64,000 bases of DNA from positions 1,255,569 through 1,319,568 of the forward strand of contig NW_017804409.1 of NCBI RefSeq assembly GCF_001625305.1, written 5' to 3'. The position numbers were made by a program, and so were the translations under genes. Under the pieces are notes generated by a model. It saw nothing but the letters and a program-made list of their open reading frames with translations, made no database searches and was not told the origin of the DNA. Source of the DNA: Branchiostoma belcheri. Its lineage: Eukaryota > Chordata > Leptocardii > Amphioxiformes > Branchiostomatidae. Position 1 is the stretch's first letter. Every line of letters starts with the position of its first letter. Below are positions 45,080-57,800 of this stretch, one piece after another.

Positions 45080-45215
45080 CTTCTAATTCCTGTTTGCTCC
45101 TGGCAAGATTCTGGGACCTTTTCCCTTCTGCCTGCCAATATTCCCACCCATGTGCTGTCAACCTACTCTGTCCTGGCAAACAGATACACAAACCCGCAGC
45201 TCGGTCGCTCAAAAC
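45080..45215 (-). repeat. Dispersed repeat (GGACAGAGTAGGTTGACAG), copy 1
   Basis: TGCTGTCAACCTACTCTGTC is the inverse of sequence at 47920-47940, and the family recurs at 51270-51485 (GGACAGAGTAGGTTGATAG). Neighbouring shared words are GTGGGTTTGTGTATCTGTTT and ATTGACAGGCAGAAGGGAAA. The TTGACAGGCAG words here belong to the repeat and are not counted as TALE sites. Confidence 0.65.
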
Positions 45216-46942
45216 AACACTTCAATACGCCCATAAGTTAAAACAGAAAAGTGTGAATTCCTTGTCATTGGACTAGTCTTTTAAAGTATTTCTTAATGTA
45301 CGAGCCGAAGAAAAGGATTGGATTCTTGAGATGCCAGTTCAGAAGTTTCTTCATGAAAAAGGCCATTAAGGAAGACTAATACATCTGGCACAGCTTCACT
45401 GTCGAGCGACGTCAGGCAAGGTTTGCAGAACAACTCATCATGCCACAGTCATAATAGAGGCAGAGCCGTGGGGTGGTGACAGCTGCTGAAAGAAAGCATC
45501 AATTGTCGGGACTCCAGCGGGATTCAAGTTGTGAAACTTTAACGTCTGTTTGCCAGAGTTCTAACCTCACCTTTCCTCTCCTTTCTGTCTGGGAGATAGT
45601 CACGAGAAATAACTTTGTATTTTGAAAATTTTGAACTGCTGCCACTGACCGATTGATTGGGACAAATTCTCTTCGTACATGATTACGTAATATTGCTCCT
45701 ACTTTCCTGTCAACTTTCAGGCAAAAATGTTTGTAGAGAAAGATTTAAATCTTTACCATCATTCACAAGCTCTAAACTACGAGTACATGTTGTAGGCTAT
45801 AATAAGCAATTGGATACTCATTTTATTTCATGTATAGCAAAAGAGGAAGAAAGAGACAGTATCACCTGTAGGTTGTATTTAGTAAAGTTTTAACATTTTA
45901 TTGAATAATTTGATGTCCTTCTTTGCTTTTAGTTTGCCTGTAGCTTAATTCAGCAATGACACAGGTTCATGTCTGTCTGAAATGGTATTGGAATAATAGT
46001 TATTCAAGTGACTCTGTTACACACATTACAAATGCCCCCCTAGGCGGACACTTTCTCCCGCAGCTTTTGTTCATCCGTCAAGAGGCAATCTACCGATGAC
46101 TTATGGGGCCTTGGCTGAGGGTTCCTCAATGGAGAAATGATTCAACTGTAATTGGTGAACACGCTGGCATTTAAGCTACTGGTTGGAAGGATGGGAAAAT
46201 TCATGGTCCTATTGTGTTTCCTTGATTTATAAGAATGGCAAATAATCATAAAACAGTGATTCCCTCAATCACTATTATTACAGTAGGAAGTTTGAATTGA
46301 TGTCCTCTTGTGAAGTGGGCTGCCTTGACGAAGCAAAAAAATCGTCCAGCCTCTAATGAATGCTGACGAATCACTTCTGTGGTTTCAAAGTAAGTACACT
46401 GATGCGTTTGTGTAATGGCTACATTTACCTTGCAGTGAACTCTTCTTTAACTCAGTACGGCGTCAAGTTTCGACGTGTATAAGTTGTGGCTCAGACGCGG
46501 CAATTGATTGAAGGTTTGCCAACTTTCGTAGTTTAGCGATTCATAAATGCACGCTAGCTTTGTCATCTCTTGTCACATGCTGGCATTGTCTCTTCCGAAA
46601 TTTACAGTGAACGGCTGGAACAAGATATGGCATATATCTCCGGAAAAATGCGAAGACGGTTGTAGTAAACCATTCCCCTTGACATGTAAAAAGAGACGAC
46701 TGCACACTTATTTGTCAGACAGCGCCGTAATATAATTTGCTGGCCCGAACAATGAACATGTACGTGACGCGAAAGGAGGATGACAGGGTCCTTAAATTTT
46801 TCACGACCACGGGTCTCATTACGTGGATGGATTATTTTCTGTCGTCATAGGGATGTCAGAATGGCTCAGCCGGCTCGTACATTGTGGCCCTCACAGTAAC
46901 CACCCTGGAAGTAAGGACAATCCATCAGGCCGGTTCTACTGT
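45216..46942. other. Low-copy stretch
   Basis: No exon was recognised. 46440-46930 is CpG-bearing and unmatched. Candidate non-coding regulatory DNA only. Confidence 0.4.
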
Positions 46943-47110
46943 TAGCCCGCACCAATTTATTTCCGTGGTTCTACGATCTGTCGCTTCATTTTTTTTCTGA
47001 TTCGAAAAAGAGAATAAATCAAAGACCAAAATGTTATGGCTCCAACAGTTGAGAAAATCGTAGTCATTATTATAGTTTTTTTTTAATTTCGTCAATGCAT
47101 GAACAACAGT
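46943..47110 (-). mobile_element. Degenerate GGCCACACC MITE half
   Basis: GCCCGCACCAATTTATTTCC, then CGCTTCATTTTTTTTCTGAT corresponds to one decayed end of the family. The other end is not recognisable. Confidence 0.6.
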
Positions 47111-47864
47111 TCTTGGAAAATACGACTTTTTAACACCTCAATTCTTATCTTGAAAGTTCATCTGTGTTGGTAGAAATCATTATGAAGCAAGGTGTTAAGC
47201 TGTAATTTCCAACACAAGAAATTGGACTCACCCAAATTTTCGACTGTACAACTCCAGTCTTTGTCAAGGAATGAGAGATCCACCGCTTCCGTGACGTCAC
47301 GCAGATAACACACGTGACTCCGTGAGCAGTGGATCATAGGTTGCAGAAAGTCTGTAGCGCCCCCCGTCTCTGTTGAGGGATGGTTGTAATGCCCTGATGT
47401 AGATGGCCTCTTCCCTCGTGCAAAGAAGTCCAGTTAAAGTTCTGAGTCTAAGATTCTTACTTTGTCCAGTGATCGAGAGACTGAATGTCCAGGCAATTCT
47501 ATGCGTATAATGTTGTTAGACCTCCGAAGTAGTCAAGCTAGGTCTTTTCTTGGTAGCATTTGTTCGGTACACTCTATTATTTTCCTGCAAAAGTCTGAGA
47601 ACATACAAATTGAATTGTTGTTGCCTAGGGATAATCCATCAGGTTTTTCCCAGTGTAATGTACCATAAGTTTCCCCACAGTGTCCAAGCACTAATGACTT
47701 TGGCAGATAACGTATGTGCACTGTTGAAAAATGTTGAGACATTTGTCATATTGTCCAAGCTATTAAATCTTATCCAAGAAATTGAAAAAAAAAATTGTCA
47801 GTAAACTTTATCAAAAGTTTGTGTGGACACTTAATAAGCAGTTAGGTATGAAATTATGCCATAA

Positions 47865-48003
47865 AATGGAAGCATTGTTTTGGGTGGCCTAGCTGTGGGT
47901 TTGTGTATCTGTTTGTCAGGACAGAGTAGGTTGACAGCACATGGGTGGGAATATTGACAGGCAGAAGGGAAAAGGTCTCAGAATCTTGCTAGGAGCAAAC
48001 TTG
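47865..48003 (+). repeat. Dispersed repeat (GGACAGAGTAGGTTGACAG), copy 2
   Basis: Begins at about AAAATGGAAGCATTGTTTTG and runs through GGACAGAGTAGGTTGACAGC to AATCTTGCTAGGAGCAAAC. Inverted match at 45080-45215. Confidence 0.7.
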
Positions 48004-48162
48004 ACATGTTTGCAAGTTCTGTTTCAAATGTTGTTTTTCAATCGTTTTCAATATTGTTATTCAATATTGGAGAAATTTCAAGTATTACCCATTTTCTGAA
48101 GGTTGTCATAATTCTTATCCCTCAAAAATAGTATACAAAATTAATAGTGGACAGGCTGAACA

Positions 48163-48430
48163 TAGAAGAACTTTATCGCATGACAATTGCACATGGTACA
48201 ATGTATGGCAAACTACATAAAGAAAGTAACAAACAATAAAATAAATGTGTTGAATAAGACCTAATGTCGAATAAAACCTAACATAATTATCTTTATTATT
48301 CAAACAACAAGGGCTAGCACAAGTCTTTGATAAAGTGTTACAATTGAGTGGGCTAATCACAAGTTTCGGTATTTTTTTCTAATAACAAAGCATTCCTTTA
48401 TATATCTACCTATTTTTTGTGTTGTGGGAA
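48163..48430 (-). mobile_element. Retroposon 3'-end-like insertion, copy 2
   Basis: Nearly identical over most of its length to 42166-42456, including CATGGTACAATGTATGGCAA and AATAAGACCTAATGTCGAAT. Differences are mainly small indels. Confidence 0.7.
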
Positions 48431-49163
48431 GCATTACGTGTAAAGATATATTCAAATCTGTCTCCAACATCGAGACTCTTGAAATCTGTTGTACTTGATT
48501 CGAGACATGTAAATAGCTTGTTATGTATAACATCATATTTATATGTGCATTGTACATGTACCTGCAAAACATTTTAAAAACTCCTGGTAAAAACAATTGA
48601 GATTGTCGCAGATTTGTTTCAGTTGATTTGGAGCCTAGAAAGCATTGACTATTTTGTGGTAATTAATCATCATGCAAAGACAAAAGAAAACTTCTGTGTG
48701 CCTGACCACTTTTCTTATCATTACATAGCATCATGCAGGCAGTAATTTAACACTTGTCATTTTGTGATGTAATCTAATATGTAATTCCCAATAGTTCGTG
48801 TGGACAGCAGACCGCGCATTATTTATTATTATCAGTTTGGAGGGACGCTAGTGGCATCCATTCTTTTCACTGGACATGACAGATGGATTCTCTAGTGGAA
48901 AACAATGGCAAAACCACCGCCGGATCACCCATAATGCCTTTATCGCCGTCACTGCTGAGCACAACTTTTTCCCCGCACAAAGGCCCTTTTTTCGAGACAA
49001 AGACAATCAGCTTAATTGCGCCCGGCAGTGTTTTTACTCGGCCAAGATTGATGGCATCCCTTGATAAGCCAACTGTCAAAAGCACTTTTTGAAGCAACAA
49101 ATAACCCATTTGTGGGATTAAAGGCTCTATTCATGGAGACACACTTTGTGGGGACGTCAGTAA
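48431..49163. other. Non-coding stretch, low-copy end
   Basis: 48830-49090 is unmatched CpG-bearing sequence with GACATGACAGATGG at 48874 and CAATCAGCTTAATTG near 49004. No exon was seen. Confidence 0.4.
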
Positions 49164-49980
49164 ATGCCTTTTGAAGAAAGTGGCGTTTTGGAGGAAAGTT
49201 GGCTTTTAATCAATACTACGCTTAGAGAAAGTTAGTGTGGATGATGGGTAGGTAGTGCGTCATGGTTTTTGGGTACTTTAAGGCCACACCAACTTGTTTC
49301 GTTTGTTGTCGCAGATTTCGTGAGAAAAAAGTATGAAACGACAGGACAAAAAAAATAAAAACAGGCATGCCTTTTGAAGAAAGTGGCGTTTTGGAGGAAA
49401 GTTGGCTTTTAATCAATACTACGCTTAGAGAAAGTTAGTGTGGATGATGGGTACAAAATGTAGGTGGTGCGTCATAGTTTTTGGGTAGTGAGGCCACACA
49501 AATTTGTTTCGTTTGTTCTCGGATTTTGTAAGAAAAAATATGAAACGACAGGACATAAAAAATAAAAACAGGCATGCCTTTTGAAGAAAGTGGCGTTTTG
49601 GAGGAAAGTTGGCTTTTAGTCAATACTATGCTTAGAGAAAGTTAGTGTGGATGATGGGTAGGTGGTGCGTCATGGTTTTTTGGTAGTGAGGCCACACAAA
49701 TTTGTTTCGTTGGTTCTCGAATTTTGTCAGAGAAAAATATGGAACGACAGGACGAAAAAAATAAAAACAGGCATGCCTTTTGAAGAAAGTGGCATTTTGG
49801 AGGAAAGTTGGCTTTTAATCAATACTACGCTTAGAGAAAGTTAGTGTGGATGATGGGTAGGTGGTGCGTCATGGTTTTTTTTTGGTACTAAGGCCACACC
49901 AACTCGTTTCGTTTGTTGTGGCAGATTTTGTGAGAAAAAAGTATGAAGCGACAGGGAAAAAAAAACAGGTCTATAGGCAT
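49164..49980 (+). repeat. Four-copy array of about 203 bp fusing host sequence to a MITE end
   Basis: Units begin ATGCCTTTTGAAGAAAGTGG at 49164, 49367, 49574 and 49773. Each contains GGAGGAAAGTTGGCTTTTAA, TACGCTTAGAGAAAGTTAGT and GATGATGGGTAGGTGGTGCG. Each ends in the left terminus of the GGCCACACC MITE (AAGGCCACACCAACTTGTTT and AAAAACAGGCATGCC). The GGCATGCC at the MITE side overlaps the start of the next unit, which probably provided the recombination point. Confidence 0.9.
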
Positions 49981-50164
49981 CCTATAACAGCACCAAAAGT
50001 GATGACAAACTGATTTTTCTGTACTTGCCACACTCAAGAGTTTTTGATTTCAACTGGAGGTTGTTATATAAATAAATAGGACCGTATGAAAAGGACAGTC
50101 TAGGCCTTTGCTTTTCAGTCAAGTGCCATAATTTTAATAGCAACATGTGCTGGGAAAAATTTGT

Positions 50165-50455
50165 AAACAATCTGTCAATGTTGGCAGACAAAATCAACAA
50201 AAATCTTGGCTAGAAATATTTTTTTAAAATCCAAAGGACCACCAACAACCACTGTAAACCCCATTTCACTCACACTCACTGTCCAGTTATATGTATATTT
50301 GCTCTCAAAATGCAGGAAATTGCACTTTTGAAGGCTTTAAAACCCTAAATTTCCAAGAAGAGCCCCCCTAAATTTTAAGTGCCCCCCCTCCAGATCTTCA
50401 ATCATAAACCTGGGCTGACAGAAAAAAAATTTGAGCTGACTAGAGCCCTGGGACA
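50165..50455. mobile_element. hAT-like repeat with CTAGAGCCCTG end
   Basis: Matches 1626-2050 (ATCCAAAGGACCACCAACAA and AGGAAATTGCACTTTTGAAG) and ends GAGCTGACTAGAGCCCTG, a CAGGGCTCTAG hAT-type terminus inverted. The C-rich stretch near 50364 resembles those in other hAT-like copies. Confidence 0.55.
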
Positions 50456-51265
50456 GCCCATCCTGTAGCTAGAACCGTGAGCGTTCTTGATGACTTGGGT
50501 GTTCGGTACGAAGCGAGAAGTGTGCCGCTTCAGCCGATGTGGCACGTCTGTGACAACGTCTCTAAGTCCTTTGGACTGAGTCATCAATTTCCCCAGATTG
50601 ATCGTGTTTTTCGTCAAAGCCAATGTCGAAGCCAGTTTTACGACTGCCAGGTCATAGCTGAGGGTCATGGGGGCGGGCACGCCTTTTCCATGCGAGTGGC
50701 ACGGCTTCTAAATCTACCCGGGCACCGTTTTTGTATCTCCAGGATGGATCACCGCCCGACACATCCAGTACAATTTCAGGGTAGCCCACTGTCCGATCGG
50801 ACCGGACGAAGACATATTTCCCGCACTCCCACATTTGTACGGCCGCGGCTGATCTATAACCACGGGAAGATAACTTTGGAGCGTTTTTCTGTCCAGTCTT
50901 GAGGGCTGTGCTGTTACAGGGGTAGTAAAATTGGAGTGTTATTCACATTAAACTGGACCGAGGAACATTCAACTTGGAGAATTTATACCCAAGGTCTCGG
51001 TGAATCAATACCCGGTTGTCCCATTTAATGAGAAATGCAGCTCACAGTGCAGGTGGACTTAGTTTGTCTTCTTTTGAACTGTTAGGAACAATATTGACAA
51101 TAGTTATAAAACTCTTTTGTGTAGACGTACAGGTTGTAATTTGACCAGATGTTGCTGTCAAATACGCGAGTGGTGAATTCTGACTCTAATATACCAGGAT
51201 AGGCGGTGTTGTAGTAAGATTTGCAAGACTTTCATGACATTTTAAATTTTCTGCCACATACCCGT
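50456..51265. other. Low-copy stretch
   Basis: 50460-50910 has a 141-codon open frame on + and overlapping ones on -. It shows no domain, no splice support and no LRMDA relation. CpG-bearing; function unknown. Confidence 0.4.
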
Positions 51266-51485
51266 GTTCAATATGGCAGGTCTTTCATCCATGGAAGTAT
51301 TGTTTTGGGTGGCTAAGCTGTGGGTTTGTGTGTTTGTTTGTCTGGACAGAGTAGGTTGATAGATGGGTAGAGGAATATTGAAATATGGTGAACCTGAAAT
51401 TAGGTTGATAGCATGTGAGTGGGAAAGATTGACAGGCAGAATGACTGGAGGTCCTTGGTCAGACTCAGAAAATGGGGCTAACTTG
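51266..51485 (+). repeat. Dispersed repeat (GGACAGAGTAGGTTGATAG), copy 3
   Basis: Shares CATGGAAGTATTGTTTTGGG and GCTGTGGGTTTGTGTGTTTG with 47865-48003. It contains a further internal insertion around 51370. Confidence 0.65.
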
Positions 51486-52649
51486 AAGGTCACTTACATT
51501 TGTACTCACCAGTTTTTTGGCAGCTTTTTTGGCCAGTTTCATATGAAAACCCAAAATACATGTGTTTAAGTTAACGCAAATTTTCCATTTCTTGTTTCAG
51601 TATGGGATAAAGTAAAATGACTATGAGTCATTTTGTACTTGTCAGCAAATTCAGAGAAGAAATTGTCACACAAAAAAAACTGTTGAAAACATTCATGATT
51701 GTCTTTTTATTGAGTAACCAAGCCAAGTTTTTTCTTCACACCCAGCATCAGATTTGCTGTAAAATCATTCACAAGTTCCATTGGCAACCTCTCCAATGAC
51801 TGCAGTCCCTCACTTTTAACAAGAATTACATGTCTGCTAGTAACTAAGCCAAATTACAACAGTATAAGTACTCAAGAGGGATGCCCCCATTCTCCTCTGT
51901 TTGAATCAAAATAATCCAATTCTGAAACTGTAATTTCATTCAAAAGAACTTCTTCGTAACAGCAAATCCAACCAGGAATCTGTCACCTTCCTCCAGGTTA
52001 CCATGGCAACTTGTTATCTTCCCAATCAGCGGTTCAACCTACCAGGACTTATTTCGCTCCTCCCGTGTTCCTCTCGATCCTGACAGCCCCAAATTGGTAC
52101 CGTGATAAGGACGGGTGCCAAATCTGCAGCTAACTTTCTTTTCAGCGTTCCATCTACCCCGGACGGCCTGTCCGTTTCAACCACCGGGGCTATACATCTT
52201 ACAAGGCGACTTAAGTCTTGCCATTTCTCTAGCGGCTTCCTCCGAGACCCGGTCTTCAACTTGTATATTTTTGATGTTGAAGGGTGGTGGTGGCGGGGAT
52301 GTCTTGCAAATGTGCGGTGAACTTTTGCTTTTAGCCCCTTCCCTCTCCTACCGAGCTTGTCCCAACCAAGCCTCGAAGCTATAAATCTAGGGATGAAGTC
52401 AGGATGTGTGCGCTTTCTCTTGGGACGGGAAAGTTTCTCTTAAGGGCCATACCGACTTGTAACATTTGCAGCTCGGTAATGCCGACATAAAGATTAAGAA
52501 CGCGCCGCGCTAAGACGTTTTCAGCCCAACAGTCTGACGATGTTTTTTGCAGACTCAACTAAGTAGGACTGTTCCATTTTGAAACCTTAATGGGGGGGAG
52601 GTCAGACACATTTTTTTCCTTTGGCTAATCCTCTCTTTTAGTTTCCGTA
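51486..52649. other. Low-copy intron stretch
   Basis: No exon was recognised. 51960-52500 is CpG-bearing, with ATCCTGACAGCCCC near 52077. Confidence 0.4.
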
Positions 52650-52994
52650 GGCCACACCAATTTAATGTGTTGGTTCTCAGATTTTTTCAGAAAAAATATT
52701 GGCGACAGGGTGAAAAAAAAACAGACCAAGGCACCCCATGATAGCCAGAAATGTTACAATATGAGCCTTTTAATGAAACAAAAATGAACTTTTAATGAAA
52801 CAAAATTGCATTGTTACATTAAAAAACTTTAAGAACTAGGAAGAGAAAGATTTTCTTCAAACGTTGGGGCCAAAATATGTCTTTCATTGAGCATCTTGCA
52901 GTTAATTTAGACCCCCCCCCCAATTTTTTTTTGCAAATCAGAAAAAAAATGGACAGGGCGAATCCGTTAACCAAGAAATTAAATTGGTGTGGCC
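52650..52994 (+). mobile_element. GGCCACACC MITE, copy I
   Basis: GGCCACACCAATTTAATGTG to AAATTGGTGTGGCC. The interior is shorter and diverged (GCGACAGGGTGAAAAAAAAA, an A/C-homopolymer region near 52910). It belongs to the subfamily also seen in copies A and C. Confidence 0.85.
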
Positions 52995-53254
52995 TTACCA
53001 TCTCTATCACTGGTGCCTAATTCGTTTCTCTTGAAGTGACAAAGAATAACAAGGAGAAGTCGTAGACATCATCCCTCCATGAAATAGCTTGTTATTTTGT
53101 AATCTTTTGGTGTATTTCAATAGAGATATTATGAGTCAAACTTTGTTTTTATCAGCAGAATGATTTGTGGTGGCACTTTGTATTTATCAAGCTGTCATGT
53201 GCAGGCGTTTAGTGTCTTGTTACCATGGTTTGTTTACTTTGATGGCCAGCAGGT
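52995..53254. other. Non-coding, nothing recognised
   Basis: Short intron stretch. Confidence 0.35.
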
Positions 53255-53263
53255 CATTTGCCT

Positions 53264-53354
53264 TAGCCTGGGTACCATCCCCAGTAGTATATTCGCAAAC
53301 TCTATAACTGTTATAGAGTTTGCGAATATACTACTGGGGATGGTACCCAGGCTA
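53264..53354. mobile_element. 91-bp perfect hairpin element with 9-base target duplication
   Basis: The arms 53264-53308 and 53310-53354 are 45 bases each, perfectly complementary, around a single unpaired T at 53309. The arm starts TAGCCTGGGTACCATCCCCA and ends CAAACTCTATAAC at the tip. CATTTGCCT flanks both sides exactly (53255-53263 and 53355-53363). This is a minimal foldback transposon. A 9-base duplication is the size made by Mutator-like transposases, though others are possible. Confidence 0.9.
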
Positions 53355-53363
53355 CATTTGCCT

Positions 53364-54550
53364 GTACATGTAGGTCAATGACCTGCCAGACAGGCAAATG
53401 ACCTGCAGACCAGACAAACAAGATTTATTTCCTGCAGATTCTGTCTAGGGGTAAAAATAGATAGGGCTGCCTGGGTCTGACCTGCCAGCTGGAGGTATAA
53501 ACAAAAACACTCTGTCCCAACTTTTGGGTCAAACAGACCATCCTATTATGAAGTAGGGGTGAAAAAGTGAAAATCCTTTTAAATTAAGCAATAAAAATAT
53601 GCGACAACCTGCTAATGCACTCCAAAACACAAAGAGACTCAACAACTACCCACATACCAAAAATCATACCAAACCATCCCCCAGATTTTCCAAACATTCA
53701 ACACAAAAAGTCCAACATTAAACATTTTGTAAATATCAAACGCAAACAGCTAGGGGACCCAAATTTAAACCACTAAACCATGGTAATAACAACTACATGC
53801 TACCTTAATATCGCACAAACAGTCCATAACGCGAAAACAACAGAATAAAAAAATTAAACTGCAGTACCAAGGTCAATCACCAGGGGCTCAAAGTCAACCT
53901 ACACAATCTCCAAGGCCCCATCCATCAATCTGCCAAATATCGTACAGTTCCTTCTCACCGATCTTCAGATATCAGACCAAACATGAAACGGAGTAAAAAC
54001 AGTACCCCCATTTTCATGGAGGGTAAAAAGCACAGATCTGGTTTAACATCTAGATCAATCTTTCCCTGAATTGAATAACTTTACGCCTAAAGACTGTCCA
54101 CAAAAAAGTGAGATAAGTCTGTTCATACTTTGTACCTGCCTGAAAAATTTCATTTAGACACCGACAGACTGTTAAGTGACCAAAAAGTACTGTGTATGAA
54201 CTTAAGTTTCATCTGTTATGGTAACTGACATAATTTTGATTATCAATTTCAAAGGTAAGAAGAAAATGTGAAAAAATAAAATGAATATGTCTATTATTCT
54301 CTATTTATTTTTTTATTTTATTTAAACTTTATTTCAGGCACTTGGCCCATATGACATACATACTGCAATATAAGGTGCAGAAAAAGGACTGAGTACCTAA
54401 AATACTTTTATCTAAATAACTAACTTTAAAAGACAAGATTAACGTAATGCCTCCAAAATGGGCTAAGATAAGAAATACTCTGTACCATACTCTGTGTGTT
54501 TAGTCATTTGTTCAACCTTAATGACCACGTATAAAGAAGGTAACTCTTTT
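53364..54550. other. AT-rich intron stretch
   Basis: No exon. 53364-53420 repeats TGACCTGCCAGACAGGCAAA-like words. 54300-54360 (TTTAAACTTTATTTCAGGCA) looks like a reversed retroposon 3' end. Confidence 0.4.
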
Positions 54551-54860
54551 TTCGCCAAACTTTTTTTTTATTTGCACGCTCGCATTCCCAGAGGATGTCA
54601 TCCATGTAATCAAATCAACACGGCCTCTAAGTCAAGAAAGACAGCTCCAAAATCTAGTCGATGTTGACATGGCAGAAACTTAAGATGTATGCATCTCTTA
54701 TTTCGGCGACTTTTTTTTGATTCGCACGCTCGCATCAGTTTTGGTATTCCCAGAGGATGTCATCCATGTAATCAAATCAACACGGCCTTTAAAGTCAAGA
54801 AAGACAGCTCCAAAATCTAGTCGATGTTGACACGACAGAAAGATGTATGCGTCTCTTAGT
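54551..54860. repeat. Tandem duplication of about 160 bp with MITE-end sequence
   Basis: CAGAGGATGTCATCCATGTA, ATCAAATCAACACGGCCT and CAAGAAAGACAGCTCCAAAA occur at about 54590-54655 and again at 54750-54815. The GATGTCATCC...AATCAACACGGCC part is the inverse of the fragments at 18815 and 31229. Confidence 0.8.
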
Positions 54861-57800
54861 TCGGCGAATACAAACTTGTTAATGGTTGGATCCCTCCTGC
54901 TCCTGTTGCCTCGCGTTGTCTCGGATGTGATAAATCTTTGCTGGTAAGTAGGGGCTCGGTTGTCCCCCAGGGTTGGCAAAGTCTCCAAGGTGTCGTGGGG
55001 ACTCCTCCAACCCAGCCATCCCATAACTCTTTGTCTTCCCTCTCTTGACGCGGCAAATAATTTCTTGCTTCATGAAACTTTGGGGACAGATAAAAGAAAT
55101 ATGAGAATTTGATATATTTGTCTAATAGAAATGGTTAATCATTGTCTGGGTTCTCGCCGATATATCATTGTCTGTATCGCATCTGCATTCGCATATTTCT
55201 GTATTTGGCGCATATAACATGTTATAATAAATGTGGTAGAACCGTCCCACGGCGCTTTTTGATAAGTTGCCATGTTAGAACGGTAGTAACGAACTCCTAG
55301 ATCTTGATTTACGAAAATGTTACTCCAAAATTGTATTTTCCGTATACGCAGTAATTTGTCACATTGCCTTTACCGAAGTAAAGTAGAGCAGCGGAAAAAA
55401 AGTTTCTTTTCTGGTGTCTTCTATATACGAGATTGATGGCTCATATTTGTGCGTTACCTAAGTAGTTGGTTTAAAGTCTTATTTTTGAGAAACTTCTATC
55501 GGGACATGCGATCTCATAAACGCATAATTTAGTGACTGCTCTGACTGTTCGTACATTGATAAGTCTTGTTAATTATTACAAGATTTGTACGCTTCTCAAA
55601 CGCTGACTATGATTAATTGCGGGGACCGGCGGCAGGAAGCCTTTTGTGCGCGTGGTAATTTCCAAACTTCGCAAACTTTTTTTTCGGGCATTGTTGTCGC
55701 TACCCCGGCTGTCGTAGCGGGGTTATGAAGCAATACGTCTTGTGTGAGTAAGTGGGACTTGGTGTCGTCTCTTGGGACCCGAGGATGTCTCAGAGGTGGC
55801 TGGGAGACTACAAACATTGTCAAGCACGTGATTCCCCCTCATCTATCTTGTGGAAATGTACTTTTTCACCTGCAGCTATACAATTCCCCTCTGACAGATG
55901 CTCCGAGTGCTTTATCGCAGGGTACTGGGTACAGGTGACACGACGGGCGTCTACCACCATGTGTTCGTCTCCGCTTCAACGTGGGGAGTTTCCGTGTCCA
56001 GAAAATTGCGGCGGACAAACGTTGAACACGCCGGCAGGTCCTGTAAATGCCACGGGCACAGAAAGGAGATAAGATTAAAGTACAAGCTGTGAGGATCGAT
56101 GCAGCATTAAAACTTCACTACTAAAAAAGAAGTCTGCAGAAGCAGGAAAAGTGCAAGGCACTGCAAGTTCTCTTTTAGCTGAGGATGGGTCAAATTGAAT
56201 GTTGTATGTTTCAGTTGCATAGTGACAATTCTTAAAGGTGTACTTATATAATGACTTCCTTGGGCAACATACACAATGTATGAAGTGTGCTTCAGAAGTG
56301 TTTGTTTGTAAGTTCCTGTTTGTTTGTTTGTTTCCTTGTGATTTCTTGTAACTGGTATATACATGTATACATGCTAAAGTACTGAAAAGACAAAGTAACC
56401 ATGCTTAAAAAATACCAATGCAGCTTAACCCAGCCCAACACAACACATACAACAAAACAAAACAAATAAGATATGGCACAATAATATGGTACATCAGATT
56501 AAAGGTGTGCCTCAATGATCGTGGCAAAACAGTTCCGGAAGGCCAAAAGTTCTTGAATTTGTTAATCAAAATTTAATTGCAAGGTGTTAAAGGTGTAATC
56601 TAATTCGATTTTCCATTGTACCTACCGTGTGCATTTTCAGCCAGGCTCAATTGTTAAAATTTTATTAGTTTTATTTTATTGACATATTTGAAATAAGCAT
56701 TAAAAACTGTGACTAATTTCATCAGTGCTTATACGAGTCCTCTACTCATAGAATAACAAAATACAACACCAGATTCTGAAGTGAACTAATGATTGGAAAG
56801 GAACATACGAATCCAATTGAAACAAAGGTTCTCGGGTGTAAAAATATTTGCGCAATATGAACAATATATGAACTCTACTTGAACTAAGCCAACTGCTAAT
56901 ATTATGATTGGTAATAGCTATTGATCATAACTTAACTGAACTATTCTTCAAAACAGTATTCCAAGCAACACCTTTACATAGTGACAGTCTGTAGATATAA
57001 ATATAGTGTGATCCGCAGTAAATCAAATTTTGTGTTGTGTTTTACGACCGCCAAATAGTTCCGCGCTCCGATCACAAACCGGGCGCTTTTTTTAATCTAC
57101 GAGAGAAACTGAGCGGTGCCCTGCAGTACCTCATGAAATACTATTGCACAAATTTTGGATTTGATCGTAATGACTTAACCCGGGGTGGTCCGAGTTTTTA
57201 TGGACGTCCACGTAAGCCAGCAATCTACCGTCAACACGTGCAAGCGAGCCCGCAACGATAACCACGGGCTATAACTGCCACTAGTCCTAACCCACGCGCT
57301 ACCGGGAACAAAATTTAAAACTTCGATAAGTTGTTTCAGGACCCAGCGAACAAATTAGTGGCGAAAATGACAACTTTAATACCGGGAAATGAGAGCAGTC
57401 GTAAATTTTCCCATCCTTATGTCAGGGAGGGTTGAGCCGGGTGCGCATGATGAATTATTTGATAGCCGGAGAGGAGTTATCATTTGCGTTGAAAAATGAC
57501 CATTTTCATAATTTGTGGCATGCTTGGGGTTTTGTATGCTGATACGGTGCGCTTTATTTATCATCTCGGCCCAAAATTATGCGTAACAGAGTGTCAGAAC
57601 CACTTGATAAGGACAGTTAGGCCATATTTCATACTAAACCTGTCAAACTCTTTTGTAGATTTGACTCCTTTATATAGATTTGTGGCAGAAGTAATGCCGC
57701 CATTGCAGTATTTATAAGACAATATTACAGCAAAAAGTGATACAATTTTCTCCTGACAATAAAGCTCGGCGTGTATATCACGACATTCAGTGACAAACAT

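Noticed and set aside
50477..50902. 141-codon forward frame
   Set aside because: No family resemblance and overlapped by reverse frames; could not be supported.
45080..51485. TTGACAGGCAG words as TALE sites
   Set aside because: They lie inside a dispersed repeat with three copies, so their recurrence is explained.
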